The notes beneath the pieces were generated by a model that saw only the letters and a list, made by a program, of their open reading frames with translations, was not told where the DNA came from and did not search any database. The position numbers and the translations under genes were made by a program. A stretch of DNA of 64,000 bases from Desulfolutivibrio sulfodismutans DSM 3696 (GTDB lineage Bacteria > Desulfobacterota > Desulfovibrionia > Desulfovibrionales > Desulfovibrionaceae), in contig NZ_CP045504.1 of NCBI RefSeq assembly GCF_013376455.1, positions 2,935,001 through 2,999,000 on the forward strand, read 5' to 3'. The stretch's first letter is position 1, and the number at the start of each line of letters is the position of its first letter. This document shows positions 17,821-26,692 of this stretch, one piece after another.

Positions 17821-19446
17821 GTGCCACATGTGATTGGACTGGGGCTGGAATACGGAGCAGGCGATTTGGAGACTGGGTCGGCATTCGTTCTGGGCTCTGT
17901 TTTGAAGCGGTGCGGCGGCAACTTGCAGCGAATGATGCCGGAGGACTTCGTCACCATATTCTCCTTCTGGCTTGCGCAGCGTCCCGGCGCGAAGGTCGCG
18001 GCGGTCCCCTTCGGGCTGTTCGCGCGGGAGTACCACAAGTTGGCTTCCACCGGCTCCAGCGTGGATTTCTATGACAGGGCGGCGTGCGGGCCGGCCAAGT
18101 CGTATCGCGACGTGGACTTCTCCCAATACGACGCCATCGTCATCACCAGCGTCACGTACCAGAATGAGCTGCGGCTCCACCTGCTGTCCGAGGGCGTTCC
18201 GGACCACAAGATCATCACCTGCCTGTCGATGTTCGAAAGCGAGTTTTTCGTTCAGGCAGACGCGAGCCTGCGCGCCATCGCCGGGCACGTGCGGAGACTC
18301 CAGGCCCGGGGGCGGAGGGTTGCGGCGTATACGCACCATTGCAGCAGTCACGAGATGGTCCGCAACTTGGCTTCCCACAGCGTCAAATTCGACCTCTTCA
18401 TTGATCCGGTGAACATCGATCCGCTTCTGCAACGTCCCGTCCACCCTGTGAATCTGCCCAAGATGGCCGAGCAGCCCGACGATATCCTGGTCTGTTCCCA
18501 GCCGCATTTTTACCGCGAGGCGTACCGGGATCTGTACCTACTTACCAAGACTGGCTCGGACATCATCCTACCCTACCACAGGGTCTCCTCGGTCCCCTCC
18601 GTGAGCTGTTCGGACGGTACCCCTGCCCTGCTCTATCTACCCGAGTTCGCGGGCGTCCACCGGTTCGAGCCGACCTTCAACGCGCTTGCGCAGACCCTGA
18701 ATAGGATCAACATCCACTTTCGCGAGCCTATCCATAACCCGGTTCTGCAGCACGCTTTTGCCAACCGCAACGGCCAGTTGCCCCCTCGTGCTCGTTCCGA
18801 ATACCTGGTGGGGCACTGCATGGCGCTGTACCATTACGAGTTCACGCGAGTGCACTTCCTGTTCGACCTCTCCGCCGTGGCCGCGCTTAACTGGATCAGG
18901 GTGCTGGTGCTTCTGCGGGACCCGCGCGACATGCTCAACAGCAGGAACTTCTGGCTGCTCAAGAACTATTGCCCTGAGAGCTACAAGCAGCTAGCCCTTG
19001 ACGCACTGCAGGAGCCTGATGCGGATAATCCCCCCATGTGCGCATGGCAGACCGGCGCATTCCTGCAGCTGCTCAGCAACTACAGGACCGCAAGCCGCTC
19101 GGAGAACATGCGGTTCATTCGCTACGAGGACATCCGCGCCGTGCCCAAGTCGGCCTACCTGGACGGCCTGAAATGGCTCGCCTGGAATCCCGACCCCTTT
19201 TCGGCCCTGTCCGACGAGCAGCTGGAGAAGGCCATCTACCTTGGCACGTTTGAGTACCAGACCCTGGGCAAGCGCAAGCCCGGCGACGGACATCCGGACC
19301 AGATGCCGTCCGCGGGCCAAAGCTGCCGCAAGGGCGTGCGCGGAGACTGGCGGAGTCGCTGGGACGACGAGATCAAGGACAGGTTCAAAGAGGTGGCAGG
19401 GGACTTGCTCATCGAACTCGGGTACGAGACCGACGACAACTGGTAG
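17821..19446 (+). CDS. Sulfotransferase-like protein, candidate phosphoramidate transferase 1
   Basis: A 541-residue protein. The C-terminal third is sulfotransferase-like. VLVLLRDPRDMLNS (about 359-372) matches the 3'-phosphate-binding segment of PAPS enzymes, MRFIRYEDI follows, and CRKGVRGDWRSRW near the C-terminus matches the sulfotransferase end motif. The N-terminal half (about 300 residues) is unfamiliar and is shared with the next gene. The usual PKSGTT 5'-phosphosulfate loop was not found. The GTG at 17821 follows GGAGGGGG. Downstream genes predict a 3'-phospho-CDP-phosphoramidate donor rather than PAPS. I therefore infer phosphoramidate transfer to a glycan, with sulfation as the alternative. 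Confidence 0.7.
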   Translation: MPHVIGLGLEYGAGDLETGSAFVLGSVLKRCGGNLQRMMPEDFVTIFSFWLAQRPGAKVAAVPFGLFAREYHKLASTGSSVDFYDRAACGPAKSYRDVDFSQYDAIVITSVTYQNELRLHLLSEGVPDHKIITCLSMFESEFFVQADASLRAIAGHVRRLQARGRRVAAYTHHCSSHEMVRNLASHSVKFDLFIDPVNIDPLLQRPVHPVNLPKMAEQPDDILVCSQPHFYREAYRDLYLLTKTGSDIILPYHRVSSVPSVSCSDGTPALLYLPEFAGVHRFEPTFNALAQTLNRINIHFREPIHNPVLQHAFANRNGQLPPRARSEYLVGHCMALYHYEFTRVHFLFDLSAVAALNWIRVLVLLRDPRDMLNSRNFWLLKNYCPESYKQLALDALQEPDADNPPMCAWQTGAFLQLLSNYRTASRSENMRFIRYEDIRAVPKSAYLDGLKWLAWNPDPFSALSDEQLEKAIYLGTFEYQTLGKRKPGDGHPDQMPSAGQSCRKGVRGDWRSRWDDEIKDRFKEVAGDLLIELGYETDDNW

Positions 19447-19493
19447 TCCGTGCGCCCACGACCAAGCCCGGCAACGAGAACAAGGAGCCTCGC

Positions 19494-21152
19494 ATGACGC
19501 TGCCACATGACACGCCCAAAGTCGTTGGGCTGGGCCTAAAACTGGACTGGTCGGACTTTCCGGCGCTGGACGCGCAGTTCGTGGCGCGCGTCCGGGCTGC
19601 CTTCGACGCCGACGCGGAAATGTTCTTCATCCATGGCCTCGTGGCGCAGGACTACGCCAACATCTTCGCCGAGTGGCGCAAGCTCCACGCCAGCGCCAAG
19701 GTCGGCATGGCACCCTTCGGCAAATTCTCCAGGGAGGTGGCGCAGCTGTACTCCGCCGACGACAACCTGGTGTTTTTCGACAGATCCCCGTCCGAGTCGA
19801 CCAGATCCTACGACGACATCTCGCCGAAGGAACTGGACTATGTGGTCATCAGCAGCCCGGCCTACCAGGACGACATCCGGCGGCTCATGGTGGCCAAGGG
19901 GTTCGCGGAGCACAGAATTGTCACGGTGGAGAAGCTGCTGGAGTACCTCCTGTTCTGCCCCGGTCCCAAGGTGGCTGCCGGGCTCGCGGAGCGGCTGCTT
20001 GGTCTCAGGCAGCCGAGAAAACGCATGGCCGTGGTCTCCATGTACGGTTCGGGTCACGAGTTCATTCGGGTGATCAAGGAGAAGGGCGCTACCTTCGAGC
20101 TCTTCGCGGACCCCGCCGTGTTCCGGCACGACCTGAACCCGGTGCAGCGCAACACCCTGCACCTGGGGGGCTACACGGACGAGTACTCGCACGCCGTGGT
20201 GGCCTGCAGTCCGGACAGGTACACAGACGCCTTCAACGACCTGTGCGTCGTCTCCCAAACCAAGGCCGACGTGATTTTCCCGTTTCTGGATAAGGGGGAG
20301 TGGCCTGCGGAAGCGTTCCTGGATTTCGCGCCCGTGGTGGTTTACATGCCGGAATTCGCCGGCACGCGAAGGATGCAGCCGACCTTCGCCAGCCTAGCGG
20401 CGCACCTTAAACGCAACCACATCCACCACAACGAGGGCCGCGACAACCCCGTACTGCTCGACCACTGGTGGAGGAAGAAACGGCGTCTGCCGCCCATGTC
20501 CCTGCGCGACCAGTGCCTTAAGGGGGCCTGCCTCTCGCTTATGCCCTTCGACTACCTCACGGTGCATCTGGCGCACCGGCTGGAATGCCTCAAGGATCTT
20601 CCCTGGTTGAAGATCCTTGTCCTGCTGCGCGATCCCCGCGACATCCTGAATAGCAGTATCTTCAAGTTCCTCGAGGACAACCCGGGGATGACCTACGAGG
20701 CTGTGGGGCTCAGGCTGCTCAAGGGGACGATGCACGTGCCCACGCCCACCAAGTCCTTCCCCGTGCCCCCGTTCGGTGTCCTGCTCGACTCCTACCGCTA
20801 CGCCGCGTCGCAGCCCAACGCTCGGTTCATCCGCTTTGAGGACATCCACGACGACCCCAGGAAGGCCTATCTCGACGCCTTGGAGTGGCTGCACTGGCTT
20901 CCCGCGCGGTTCCGTCCCCTGAGCGACGACGACCTGGACGACGCCATCGCGCTCAGCTCCTTCAAGCGCCAGACCCTCGGGCAGCTCGTGCGGGGCAGGG
21001 AGAACAATGCCAACACCTGGGTCAACGGCTGTCGCAAGGGGACGGTGGGCGACTGGCGCAACCACATGACCGAGCGCCTGAAAAATCACTTTAAGGCCCT
21101 GGCCGACGACACGCTCAATATTCTCGGCTATGAGGTCGGCGACGGCTGGTAG
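19494..21152 (+). CDS. Sulfotransferase-like protein, candidate phosphoramidate transferase 2
   Basis: A 552-residue paralogue of the preceding protein, alike in the N-terminal start (VVGLGLKLD), the central MPEFAGTRRMQPTF block (LPEFAGVHRFEPTF upstream) and the C-terminal sulfotransferase motifs ILVLLRDPRDILNS, ARFIRFEDIHDDP and GCRKGTVGDWRNH. AAGGAGCC precedes the ATG. Two paralogues in one operon suggest two acceptor positions or sugars, as C. jejuni strains can carry several MeOPN transferases. Activity on phosphoramidate is inferred from context and from the 3'-phosphonucleotide-binding motif, and is not proven. Confidence 0.7.
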   Translation: MTLPHDTPKVVGLGLKLDWSDFPALDAQFVARVRAAFDADAEMFFIHGLVAQDYANIFAEWRKLHASAKVGMAPFGKFSREVAQLYSADDNLVFFDRSPSESTRSYDDISPKELDYVVISSPAYQDDIRRLMVAKGFAEHRIVTVEKLLEYLLFCPGPKVAAGLAERLLGLRQPRKRMAVVSMYGSGHEFIRVIKEKGATFELFADPAVFRHDLNPVQRNTLHLGGYTDEYSHAVVACSPDRYTDAFNDLCVVSQTKADVIFPFLDKGEWPAEAFLDFAPVVVYMPEFAGTRRMQPTFASLAAHLKRNHIHHNEGRDNPVLLDHWWRKKRRLPPMSLRDQCLKGACLSLMPFDYLTVHLAHRLECLKDLPWLKILVLLRDPRDILNSSIFKFLEDNPGMTYEAVGLRLLKGTMHVPTPTKSFPVPPFGVLLDSYRYAASQPNARFIRFEDIHDDPRKAYLDALEWLHWLPARFRPLSDDDLDDAIALSSFKRQTLGQLVRGRENNANTWVNGCRKGTVGDWRNHMTERLKNHFKALADDTLNILGYEVGDGW

Positions 21153-21199
21153 GGATCTGGACGTCGCCAAGCCCCAACGCACCGCATGGAGGTGTCACC

Positions 21200-21850
21200 G
21201 TGCTTATCGACCTGCATCTGCACACGAGCGCGCACTCGCCCGACTCGGTCCTTAAGCCCCACAGAGCCTGCGAGCGGGCCCTCGATCTGGGCATTTCCGT
21301 CATCGCTTTGACGGACCACGACCATGTGTGGTCCCACGCCGAGATCGACCAGCTGCGCGCTCGCTATGAGCGGCTGGCAATCCTGCGCGGCGTGGAGGTG
21401 TCCTTGGTTGACAGCTACCACGCCGTAGTCATTGGCGAGGATTTCAAGCTCGACGCGGGACCGCCGCTGACGCCCGCCCAACTGAAGGCCCGGCTGGACG
21501 CCTGCGCGCGCCCCTCGTTCTGCTTCGTCGCCCACCCCTTCTACCATACTCCGGAGAGAACGGCGGAGCTCGACGCGCTTTTGCGGTTTGTGAATGGCAT
21601 CGAGTGCAACTCACCCTATTGCTGCGAAAAGGGGCATCTCGTGGTCGCCGGCAGGAAGGTTCCCCTGTGGTACGCCGACGCCCTGAAGCTTTGCTCAGAA
21701 TTCCGCGTACCTGCGCTGTTCAACTCGGACTCGCACCACGAAGGGACCTTGGGCACCATGGCCACTAAAGTGGATCTGGTATATTCGGGACAGGACGAAT
21801 TCGTTGTGGCCCTTAAGGCTGCGGTGACCTCGCTGGTTCAGGACTTGTGA
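21200..21850 (+). CDS. PHP-domain phosphoesterase, candidate 3'-phosphonucleotide phosphatase
   Basis: A 216-residue PHP domain protein. Metal ligands are visible in DLHLHTSAHS (residues 4-13), ALTDHDH, GVEVS, HPFYH and NSDSHH. The GTG start follows ATGGAGGTG. PHP proteins of this size include phosphatases that remove the 3'-phosphate from 3',5'-bisphosphonucleotides. In this operon the expected by-product of transfer from a 3'-phospho-CDP donor would be a cytidine 3',5'-bisphosphate-type nucleotide. Recycling it is my inference, and histidinol-phosphatase-like or other activity is possible. Confidence 0.75.
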   Translation: MLIDLHLHTSAHSPDSVLKPHRACERALDLGISVIALTDHDHVWSHAEIDQLRARYERLAILRGVEVSLVDSYHAVVIGEDFKLDAGPPLTPAQLKARLDACARPSFCFVAHPFYHTPERTAELDALLRFVNGIECNSPYCCEKGHLVVAGRKVPLWYADALKLCSEFRVPALFNSDSHHEGTLGTMATKVDLVYSGQDEFVVALKAAVTSLVQDL

Positions 21851-22062
21851 GGCGGGGTTCGCGGCCATCCGGCTTTTCCCGAGGCGCGATTCTTGCTACT
21901 TAGCGCCTGTTGGCAATGCCGCGCTCCGGCGAATCGGTTGTGGCAACTGGCCGAATTTCGTATTCTTGTGGCAGGCGGGGGCGCAGGCATGGTTTAGCGC
22001 GGACCATGCTTCTGTTGGCCGACGCACCCCTGAACGCGGGCTGCTCCCGGGGAACGATTTGA

Positions 22063-24453
22063 ATGACAGGCACTCCTTTCCTCTTCACATCCAAAGCGGA
22101 CACGCTTGCGACCCTGTCGCGCCATGCGGACCTGAACATTCCGCCTCTGTGGGTCTTCACCGTCGCGCAGTGGCGGGCCGACCCCGAAGCCATAATGGCG
22201 TCCTTGCCGCCGCTGGTCGGCGAAAGCGAGTTGGCCGTGCGCAGCTCCAGCAGGGCGGAGGACCAGAAGGAAAGTTCCGGGGCGGGTGCTTTCACCTCGG
22301 TCCTGCATGTCCTGGCCGGGGACAGAACCGCGTTCCGCGATGCCGTGGAGACCGTCATCGCCTCCTACGGGGAGGATCGGTCGGACGACCAGGTCCTCGT
22401 GCAGTCCATGGTGCGCGGTATCGTCGCCAGCGGCGTCATCATGACCCGCGTACATACGGATGGCTCCCCTTACTATGTCATCAATTACGACGAGTCCGGC
22501 CAGGCCGACGCCATTACCGGCGGCCGCAACGCCAGCAAGACCGTCTTCGTCTTCCGCGACGCGCAGGAGAGCCACTGCGACTCCCGCAAGCTCTGCTCTT
22601 TCATCGCGCTGGCCCGCAGGGTCGAATCCCTGTGCGGGTCAGAGGCCCTCGACATGGAATTCTGCCTCGACTCCGCCGGGATCCTGCACCTACTGCAGGT
22701 GCGCCCGATCTGCACTCAGGCCCGCTGGATCGTTGGCGGGGACGAGCAGGTGCGTGACAAGATCGGTTTCGTGGTGGGCTTCGTCACCGAGCGAATGGGG
22801 AACTGGCCGGAACTCTACGGCAAACGGACCATCCTGGGCGTCATGCCCGACTGGAACCCGGCGGAGATGATCGGCGTCACCCCCCGGCTGCTGGCCAGCT
22901 CGCTGTACCGGGAGCTCATCACTCGGCGCGTCTGGAGCCAGGCCCGGGAGCTCATGGGCTACCGGACCATGCCGCCCGAGGAGCTCATGCTCATGGTGGC
23001 CGGTCGGCCCTTCATCGACGTGCGCGTGAGCTTCAATTCCTTTTTGCCCGTCGGGCTCGACACCATCACCAGCGAAGCTTTGATTAACGCCTGGTTGGAC
23101 CGACTGGACAGCCATCCGCAGCTGCACGACAAGGTGGAGTTCCAGGTGGCCCAAACCGCGCTGGACTTCTGCTTTGACCAGAACCTCGCGGAGTGGTATC
23201 CTGGCCTTTTAACCAACTCCAGGCGGGAGACATTCCGTAGCGCCCTGCACACCCTGACCCTGGGTTGCCTGGATCTCGGGCCTTCCTCTACCTTGCCCTG
23301 GGCCTACGACGCCGTGACCGAGCTGCGCAACCGCCAGGCTGCCCGCGCGCCCATCCCGGCGCACGGCCTGCCGCGCGAGGCCAAGCCCCTGCCGCAGCTG
23401 GTGCTGCTGGCGGAGGAATGCCGCCTGTTCGGCACGCTGCCGTTCTCCGTGCTGGCGCGACACGCGTTCATCGCCGAGTCGCTGCTGCGCACGGCGGTGG
23501 CGCGCGGGGCCATCGCCCCGGAGCGCGTGGCCATGTTCAAGACCTCGGTGTGCACTATTTCCGGCGAGATGTCCTGCGATCTCATGTCCGTGTGCCGCGG
23601 AGGCATGGACAGGCAGAATTTCCTCGCGTGCTACGGGCACCTGCGGCCCAGCAGCTACGACATCCTCTCGCCCCGCTACGCCGATCGTGAGGGGCTGTTC
23701 ATCGATTCGGACGTAGCGCCCATAGCCGAAACGGCGGCCTCCTTCACCCTCTCCACCGAGGAGCGCGCCGGATTGGAGGCTCTGCTGCAAGAGGCACGAC
23801 TGGACGCAATCGCACCCGAGGGCTTGCTAGAATACGCGCGTAGGAGCATCGCCGGCCGCGAACTGGCCAAGTTCATCTTCACCCGAAACCTTTCGGACAT
23901 GCTTGAGCTGCTGGCCCTGTGGGGCGAGGGCATCGGCCTGAGCCGCGAAGAGCTCTCCTTCCTCGACGTGCGTGATGTCATGGAATGGGCCTCTCACGCG
24001 CTGCTGCGCAACGCCTCGGTCCATTTCAATGAACTGGTAACCCAAGGCAGAGACCTGTTCAACCTCGGCCGCAGCATCAAGCTTGGCTACATCATCCGTT
24101 CCCCCCGCGACGTTTTCATCGTCCCGCAGCACCGTAGCGCGCCAAACTTCATCGGCGAGGGCAAGGTGGAGGCGCCGCTAGTGCGCCTGTACCCAGATAC
24201 CCATTGCTCCGTGGATATCGTCGGGTGCATCGTCTGCATTGAGAACGCAGACCCCGGCTTCGACTGGATCTTCTCACGCGGTATCGCCGGGCTGATCACC
24301 ATGTTCGGCGGCACTAACTCACACATGGCGATCCGTTGCGCCGAATTCGGGCTGCCCGCCGCAATCGGCATCGGCGAGCTGCTTTTTGAAACCGTCACTC
24401 GAGCCAGCTCGGCGCTGCTCAATTCTGGCACCTGCGTGCTGCAGCCCCTCTGA
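22063..24453 (+). CDS. PEP-synthase-like L-glutamine kinase (Cj1418-like)
   Basis: A 796-residue protein with the layout of PEP synthase/PPDK. It has an N-terminal ATP-grasp domain (AVRSSSRAEDQKESSGAG, and LDMEFCLDSAGILHLLQVRP at the end). A long middle domain includes the segment YGHLRPSSYDILSPRY. The C-terminal phosphohistidine domain has its catalytic His at about residue 754 in GGTNSHMAIRC. The size matches C. jejuni Cj1418, which phosphorylates the amide nitrogen of L-glutamine using ATP, releasing AMP and phosphate. The next three functional partners of that pathway lie directly downstream. True PEP synthase is unlikely in this context. This is the first committed step of the inferred phosphoramidate pathway. 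Confidence 0.82.
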   Translation: MTGTPFLFTSKADTLATLSRHADLNIPPLWVFTVAQWRADPEAIMASLPPLVGESELAVRSSSRAEDQKESSGAGAFTSVLHVLAGDRTAFRDAVETVIASYGEDRSDDQVLVQSMVRGIVASGVIMTRVHTDGSPYYVINYDESGQADAITGGRNASKTVFVFRDAQESHCDSRKLCSFIALARRVESLCGSEALDMEFCLDSAGILHLLQVRPICTQARWIVGGDEQVRDKIGFVVGFVTERMGNWPELYGKRTILGVMPDWNPAEMIGVTPRLLASSLYRELITRRVWSQARELMGYRTMPPEELMLMVAGRPFIDVRVSFNSFLPVGLDTITSEALINAWLDRLDSHPQLHDKVEFQVAQTALDFCFDQNLAEWYPGLLTNSRRETFRSALHTLTLGCLDLGPSSTLPWAYDAVTELRNRQAARAPIPAHGLPREAKPLPQLVLLAEECRLFGTLPFSVLARHAFIAESLLRTAVARGAIAPERVAMFKTSVCTISGEMSCDLMSVCRGGMDRQNFLACYGHLRPSSYDILSPRYADREGLFIDSDVAPIAETAASFTLSTEERAGLEALLQEARLDAIAPEGLLEYARRSIAGRELAKFIFTRNLSDMLELLALWGEGIGLSREELSFLDVRDVMEWASHALLRNASVHFNELVTQGRDLFNLGRSIKLGYIIRSPRDVFIVPQHRSAPNFIGEGKVEAPLVRLYPDTHCSVDIVGCIVCIENADPGFDWIFSRGIAGLITMFGGTNSHMAIRCAEFGLPAAIGIGELLFETVTRASSALLNSGTCVLQPL

Positions 24454-24465
24454 GGTCACGGTCAC

Positions 24466-25089
24466 ATGAACCTCCGCCTTGCTCTCACCATGCGCGTCAC
24501 ACAGGCGCCGAACTATCCAGAGTGGCGCGATTGCTTGGCCCAGGACTGGAGCACGTTCTTGGCCTCCGCCCTGCCGGGTGCGGCGTGGTGCGCCGTCCCA
24601 AACGTCGGCGCCGAGGCCGTGGCTATGCTGGAGGCCCTTGGCACCAACGCCCTCATCCTCACGGGCGGCGACGATTGGGGAGTTCATCCCGTGCGCGACG
24701 CCACGGAAGAGGCCCTGTTCCGCTGGGCGCTCGCCAAGGGTGTACCGGTTCTCGGGGTGTGCCGTGGGGCGCAGGCCATCAATCTGCTCTGCGGCGGAAC
24801 CCTGGCCAGGACTGTGGATCGCACCCACGTGGCAGTACGCCATGCGGTGCTCTCCGCGGGGAAAAGCGCCCTGGCCGAGGTCAATTCGTTCCACAACCTG
24901 ACCATCACCGGAGACGGACTTGGCGAGGGGCTTGCGGGCAGTGTATGGGCACCGGACGACACGGTGGAAGCCTTCCACCTCACGAACGGGCGCGCGGTCG
25001 GGGTCATGTGGCACCCGGAGCGCGAACCCGCACCGGCCGTCCACGATCTCGCCCTGCTACAGGAATTGTTCGCCGAGGAGTTGCAATGA
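24466..25089 (+). CDS. Class I amidotransferase-like gamma-glutamyl-CDP-amidate hydrolase (Cj1417-like)
   Basis: A 207-residue peptidase C26/class I glutamine amidotransferase domain standing alone. The nucleophile Cys is at about residue 99 in GVCRGAQ, with His183 and Glu185 in MWHPERE and an oxyanion-type TGGDD loop upstream. In C. jejuni, Cj1417 hydrolyses CDP-L-glutamine to CDP-amidate and glutamate, which suits an amidotransferase-type catalytic triad. It lies 12 bases after the glutamine kinase and overlaps the cytidylyltransferase by ATGA, so the three enzymes are tightly coupled. Gamma-glutamyl-GABA hydrolase is the generic annotation but fits the context poorly. Confidence 0.82.
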   Translation: MNLRLALTMRVTQAPNYPEWRDCLAQDWSTFLASALPGAAWCAVPNVGAEAVAMLEALGTNALILTGGDDWGVHPVRDATEEALFRWALAKGVPVLGVCRGAQAINLLCGGTLARTVDRTHVAVRHAVLSAGKSALAEVNSFHNLTITGDGLGEGLAGSVWAPDDTVEAFHLTNGRAVGVMWHPEREPAPAVHDLALLQELFAEELQ

Positions 25090-25901
25090 TCGGAATCGTC
25101 GCAGTGATCTTGGCCGCGGGCCGGGGCTCGCGTATGAAGGCACTGACGGGCGACCGGCCCAAATGCCTCACGGAGCTGGCCGGCAGGCCGCTGTTGCACT
25201 GGCAGATGGACGCGCTGAGGGCGGGCGGCGCCGAGGCCTTGCTCTTGCTGCGGGGGTATCGGGGCGATATGCTGCAGCCCGAGGCCCAGGGCATGGTGCC
25301 CGGGGCGTACGAGATGGCTGAGAATCCGGCCTGGGCCGAGACCAACATGCTCTCGACCCTCTTGTGCGCGGCCCCCTGGCTTGAGACGCAATTCGCCTCC
25401 GGCGTGGGCCAGGCAGTCATTTCCTATTCGGACATCGTCTACCATGCGGACCATGTGGCGGCCTTGGCCGCCTGTCCACAGGACATCGCCATCACCTACG
25501 ACACGTTGTGGGAGCCGCTGTGGCGGCTGCGCTTCGGCGATCCTTTGCTGGACGCCGAGACCTTCCGGCAGGAAAACGGGCTATTGCGCGAGATCGGTGG
25601 CAAGCCCACGTCGCTGGGCGAAATCTGCGGGCAATATATGGGGCTGACCAAGGTGTCCGCCAAGGGCTGGCAGACGCTGGCCGCCACCTGCGCGACGCTC
25701 GGTGCGGACGTGGCCCAAACGGACATGACCGCCTTCCTGCGTCGGCTGCTTACCGACGGCCAGACGGTCGGGGCGGTTCCCGTGGCGGGAAAGTGGTGTG
25801 AGACCGACAACGAGGCGGATCTGGAGAGCTACCGCGGCATGCTGCGCGAGCCAGGTTGGTCGCATGACTGGCGCTGGGGCGGCGAGCGGGGTTGTGAATG
25901 A
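25086..25901 (+). CDS. LicC-like nucleotidyltransferase, CTP:phosphoglutamine cytidylyltransferase (Cj1416-like)
   Basis: A 271-residue GT-A nucleotidyltransferase with the signature ILAAGRGSRM and the catalytic lysine in RPKCLTELAGRPLL. The segment PAWAETNMLSTL and the metal aspartate in ISYSD resemble phosphocholine cytidylyltransferases of the LicC type. In C. jejuni, Cj1416 uses CTP and phosphoglutamine to make CDP-L-glutamine. It starts in the stop of the hydrolase gene (ATGA). The neighbours on both sides support that substrate over phosphocholine, since no choline genes are present. Confidence 0.82.
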   Translation: MIGIVAVILAAGRGSRMKALTGDRPKCLTELAGRPLLHWQMDALRAGGAEALLLLRGYRGDMLQPEAQGMVPGAYEMAENPAWAETNMLSTLLCAAPWLETQFASGVGQAVISYSDIVYHADHVAALAACPQDIAITYDTLWEPLWRLRFGDPLLDAETFRQENGLLREIGGKPTSLGEICGQYMGLTKVSAKGWQTLAATCATLGADVAQTDMTAFLRRLLTDGQTVGAVPVAGKWCETDNEADLESYRGMLREPGWSHDWRWGGERGCE

Positions 25902-25940
25902 AGGATCTTTCCGCAGGCACACAGGAAGAATGGAGAATGC

Positions 25941-26690
25941 ATGAAAACGGAATGGGACTACACGGTGCTGGCAAATGCCTATGTTGAGCGTCCGGACTAT
26001 GCCCCCGAGGCCCTCGAACAGCTGTTCGCTATCGCCGGCCTGCGCGCCGGGGATCTGGCGTGCGATGTGGGAGCCGGCGCGGGCCACCTGACCATCCCCA
26101 TGGCGAAGAAGGGTTTGAAGGTCATCGCGGTGGAGCCCAACGACGCCATGAGGGCTAATGGCCAGAAGCGTACCACGCAGTTCGCCAACGTCTCTTGGGT
26201 GGACGCGACAGGCGAGGACACCAGGCAGCTGACCGGTATCTTCGACTTTGTGTCCTTCGGCTCCTCCTTCAACGTGATGGACCGCGCCGTGGCCATGAAG
26301 GAGACTTACCGCCTCCTGAAGCAGGGGAAATGGTTCACGTGCATGTGGAACCACCGCGACCTGGACGAACCCATCCAGGATCACATCGAGGCCATCATCA
26401 AGGAGCACATCTCCGGATACGACTACGGCTCCCGGCGCGAAGACCAGGCCGCCGTCATCAGCGCCTCCGGCCTGTTCAAGGACGTGCAGACGGTGAGCGG
26501 AATTGTCATACATCGCCAAAACGTCGACAAAGTGGTGGAAGCCTGGAGATCGCACGGGACTCTGCATCGCCAGGCGGGCGATGCCTTCCCGGCCATTATC
26601 CAGGCCATCGACGTCTATCTTCGTGGCCTCGGCGTGGCCGAGATTGCGATTCCCTACACCACACGAGCGTGGATCGCCTGCAAGGCCTAG
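25941..26690 (+). CDS. Class I SAM methyltransferase, candidate phosphoramidate O-methyltransferase
   Basis: A 249-residue methyltransferase of the Methyltransf_11 kind, with motif I CDVGAGAGHLTIPMA, the acidic residue of motif II in VIAVEPNDAM, and FDFVSFGSSFNVMD as motif IV. It sits between the cytidylyltransferase and the CysC-like kinase. In C. jejuni two methyltransferase genes flank the same enzymes and supply the O-methyl group. By position I infer it methylates the phosphoramidate or its CDP-linked form. Methylation of a sugar cannot be excluded. A weak AGGAAGAATGGAG region precedes the ATG. Confidence 0.75.
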   Translation: MKTEWDYTVLANAYVERPDYAPEALEQLFAIAGLRAGDLACDVGAGAGHLTIPMAKKGLKVIAVEPNDAMRANGQKRTTQFANVSWVDATGEDTRQLTGIFDFVSFGSSFNVMDRAVAMKETYRLLKQGKWFTCMWNHRDLDEPIQDHIEAIIKEHISGYDYGSRREDQAAVISASGLFKDVQTVSGIVIHRQNVDKVVEAWRSHGTLHRQAGDAFPAIIQAIDVYLRGLGVAEIAIPYTTRAWIACKA

Positions 26691-26692
26691 AT

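Noticed and set aside
22063-24453. Housekeeping phosphoenolpyruvate synthase
   Set aside because: The gene is embedded with a hydrolase, cytidylyltransferase and CysC-like kinase in the order of the phosphoramidate pathway, and the middle domain carries the YGHLRP..YDI segment that I associate with glutamine-kinase-type proteins.
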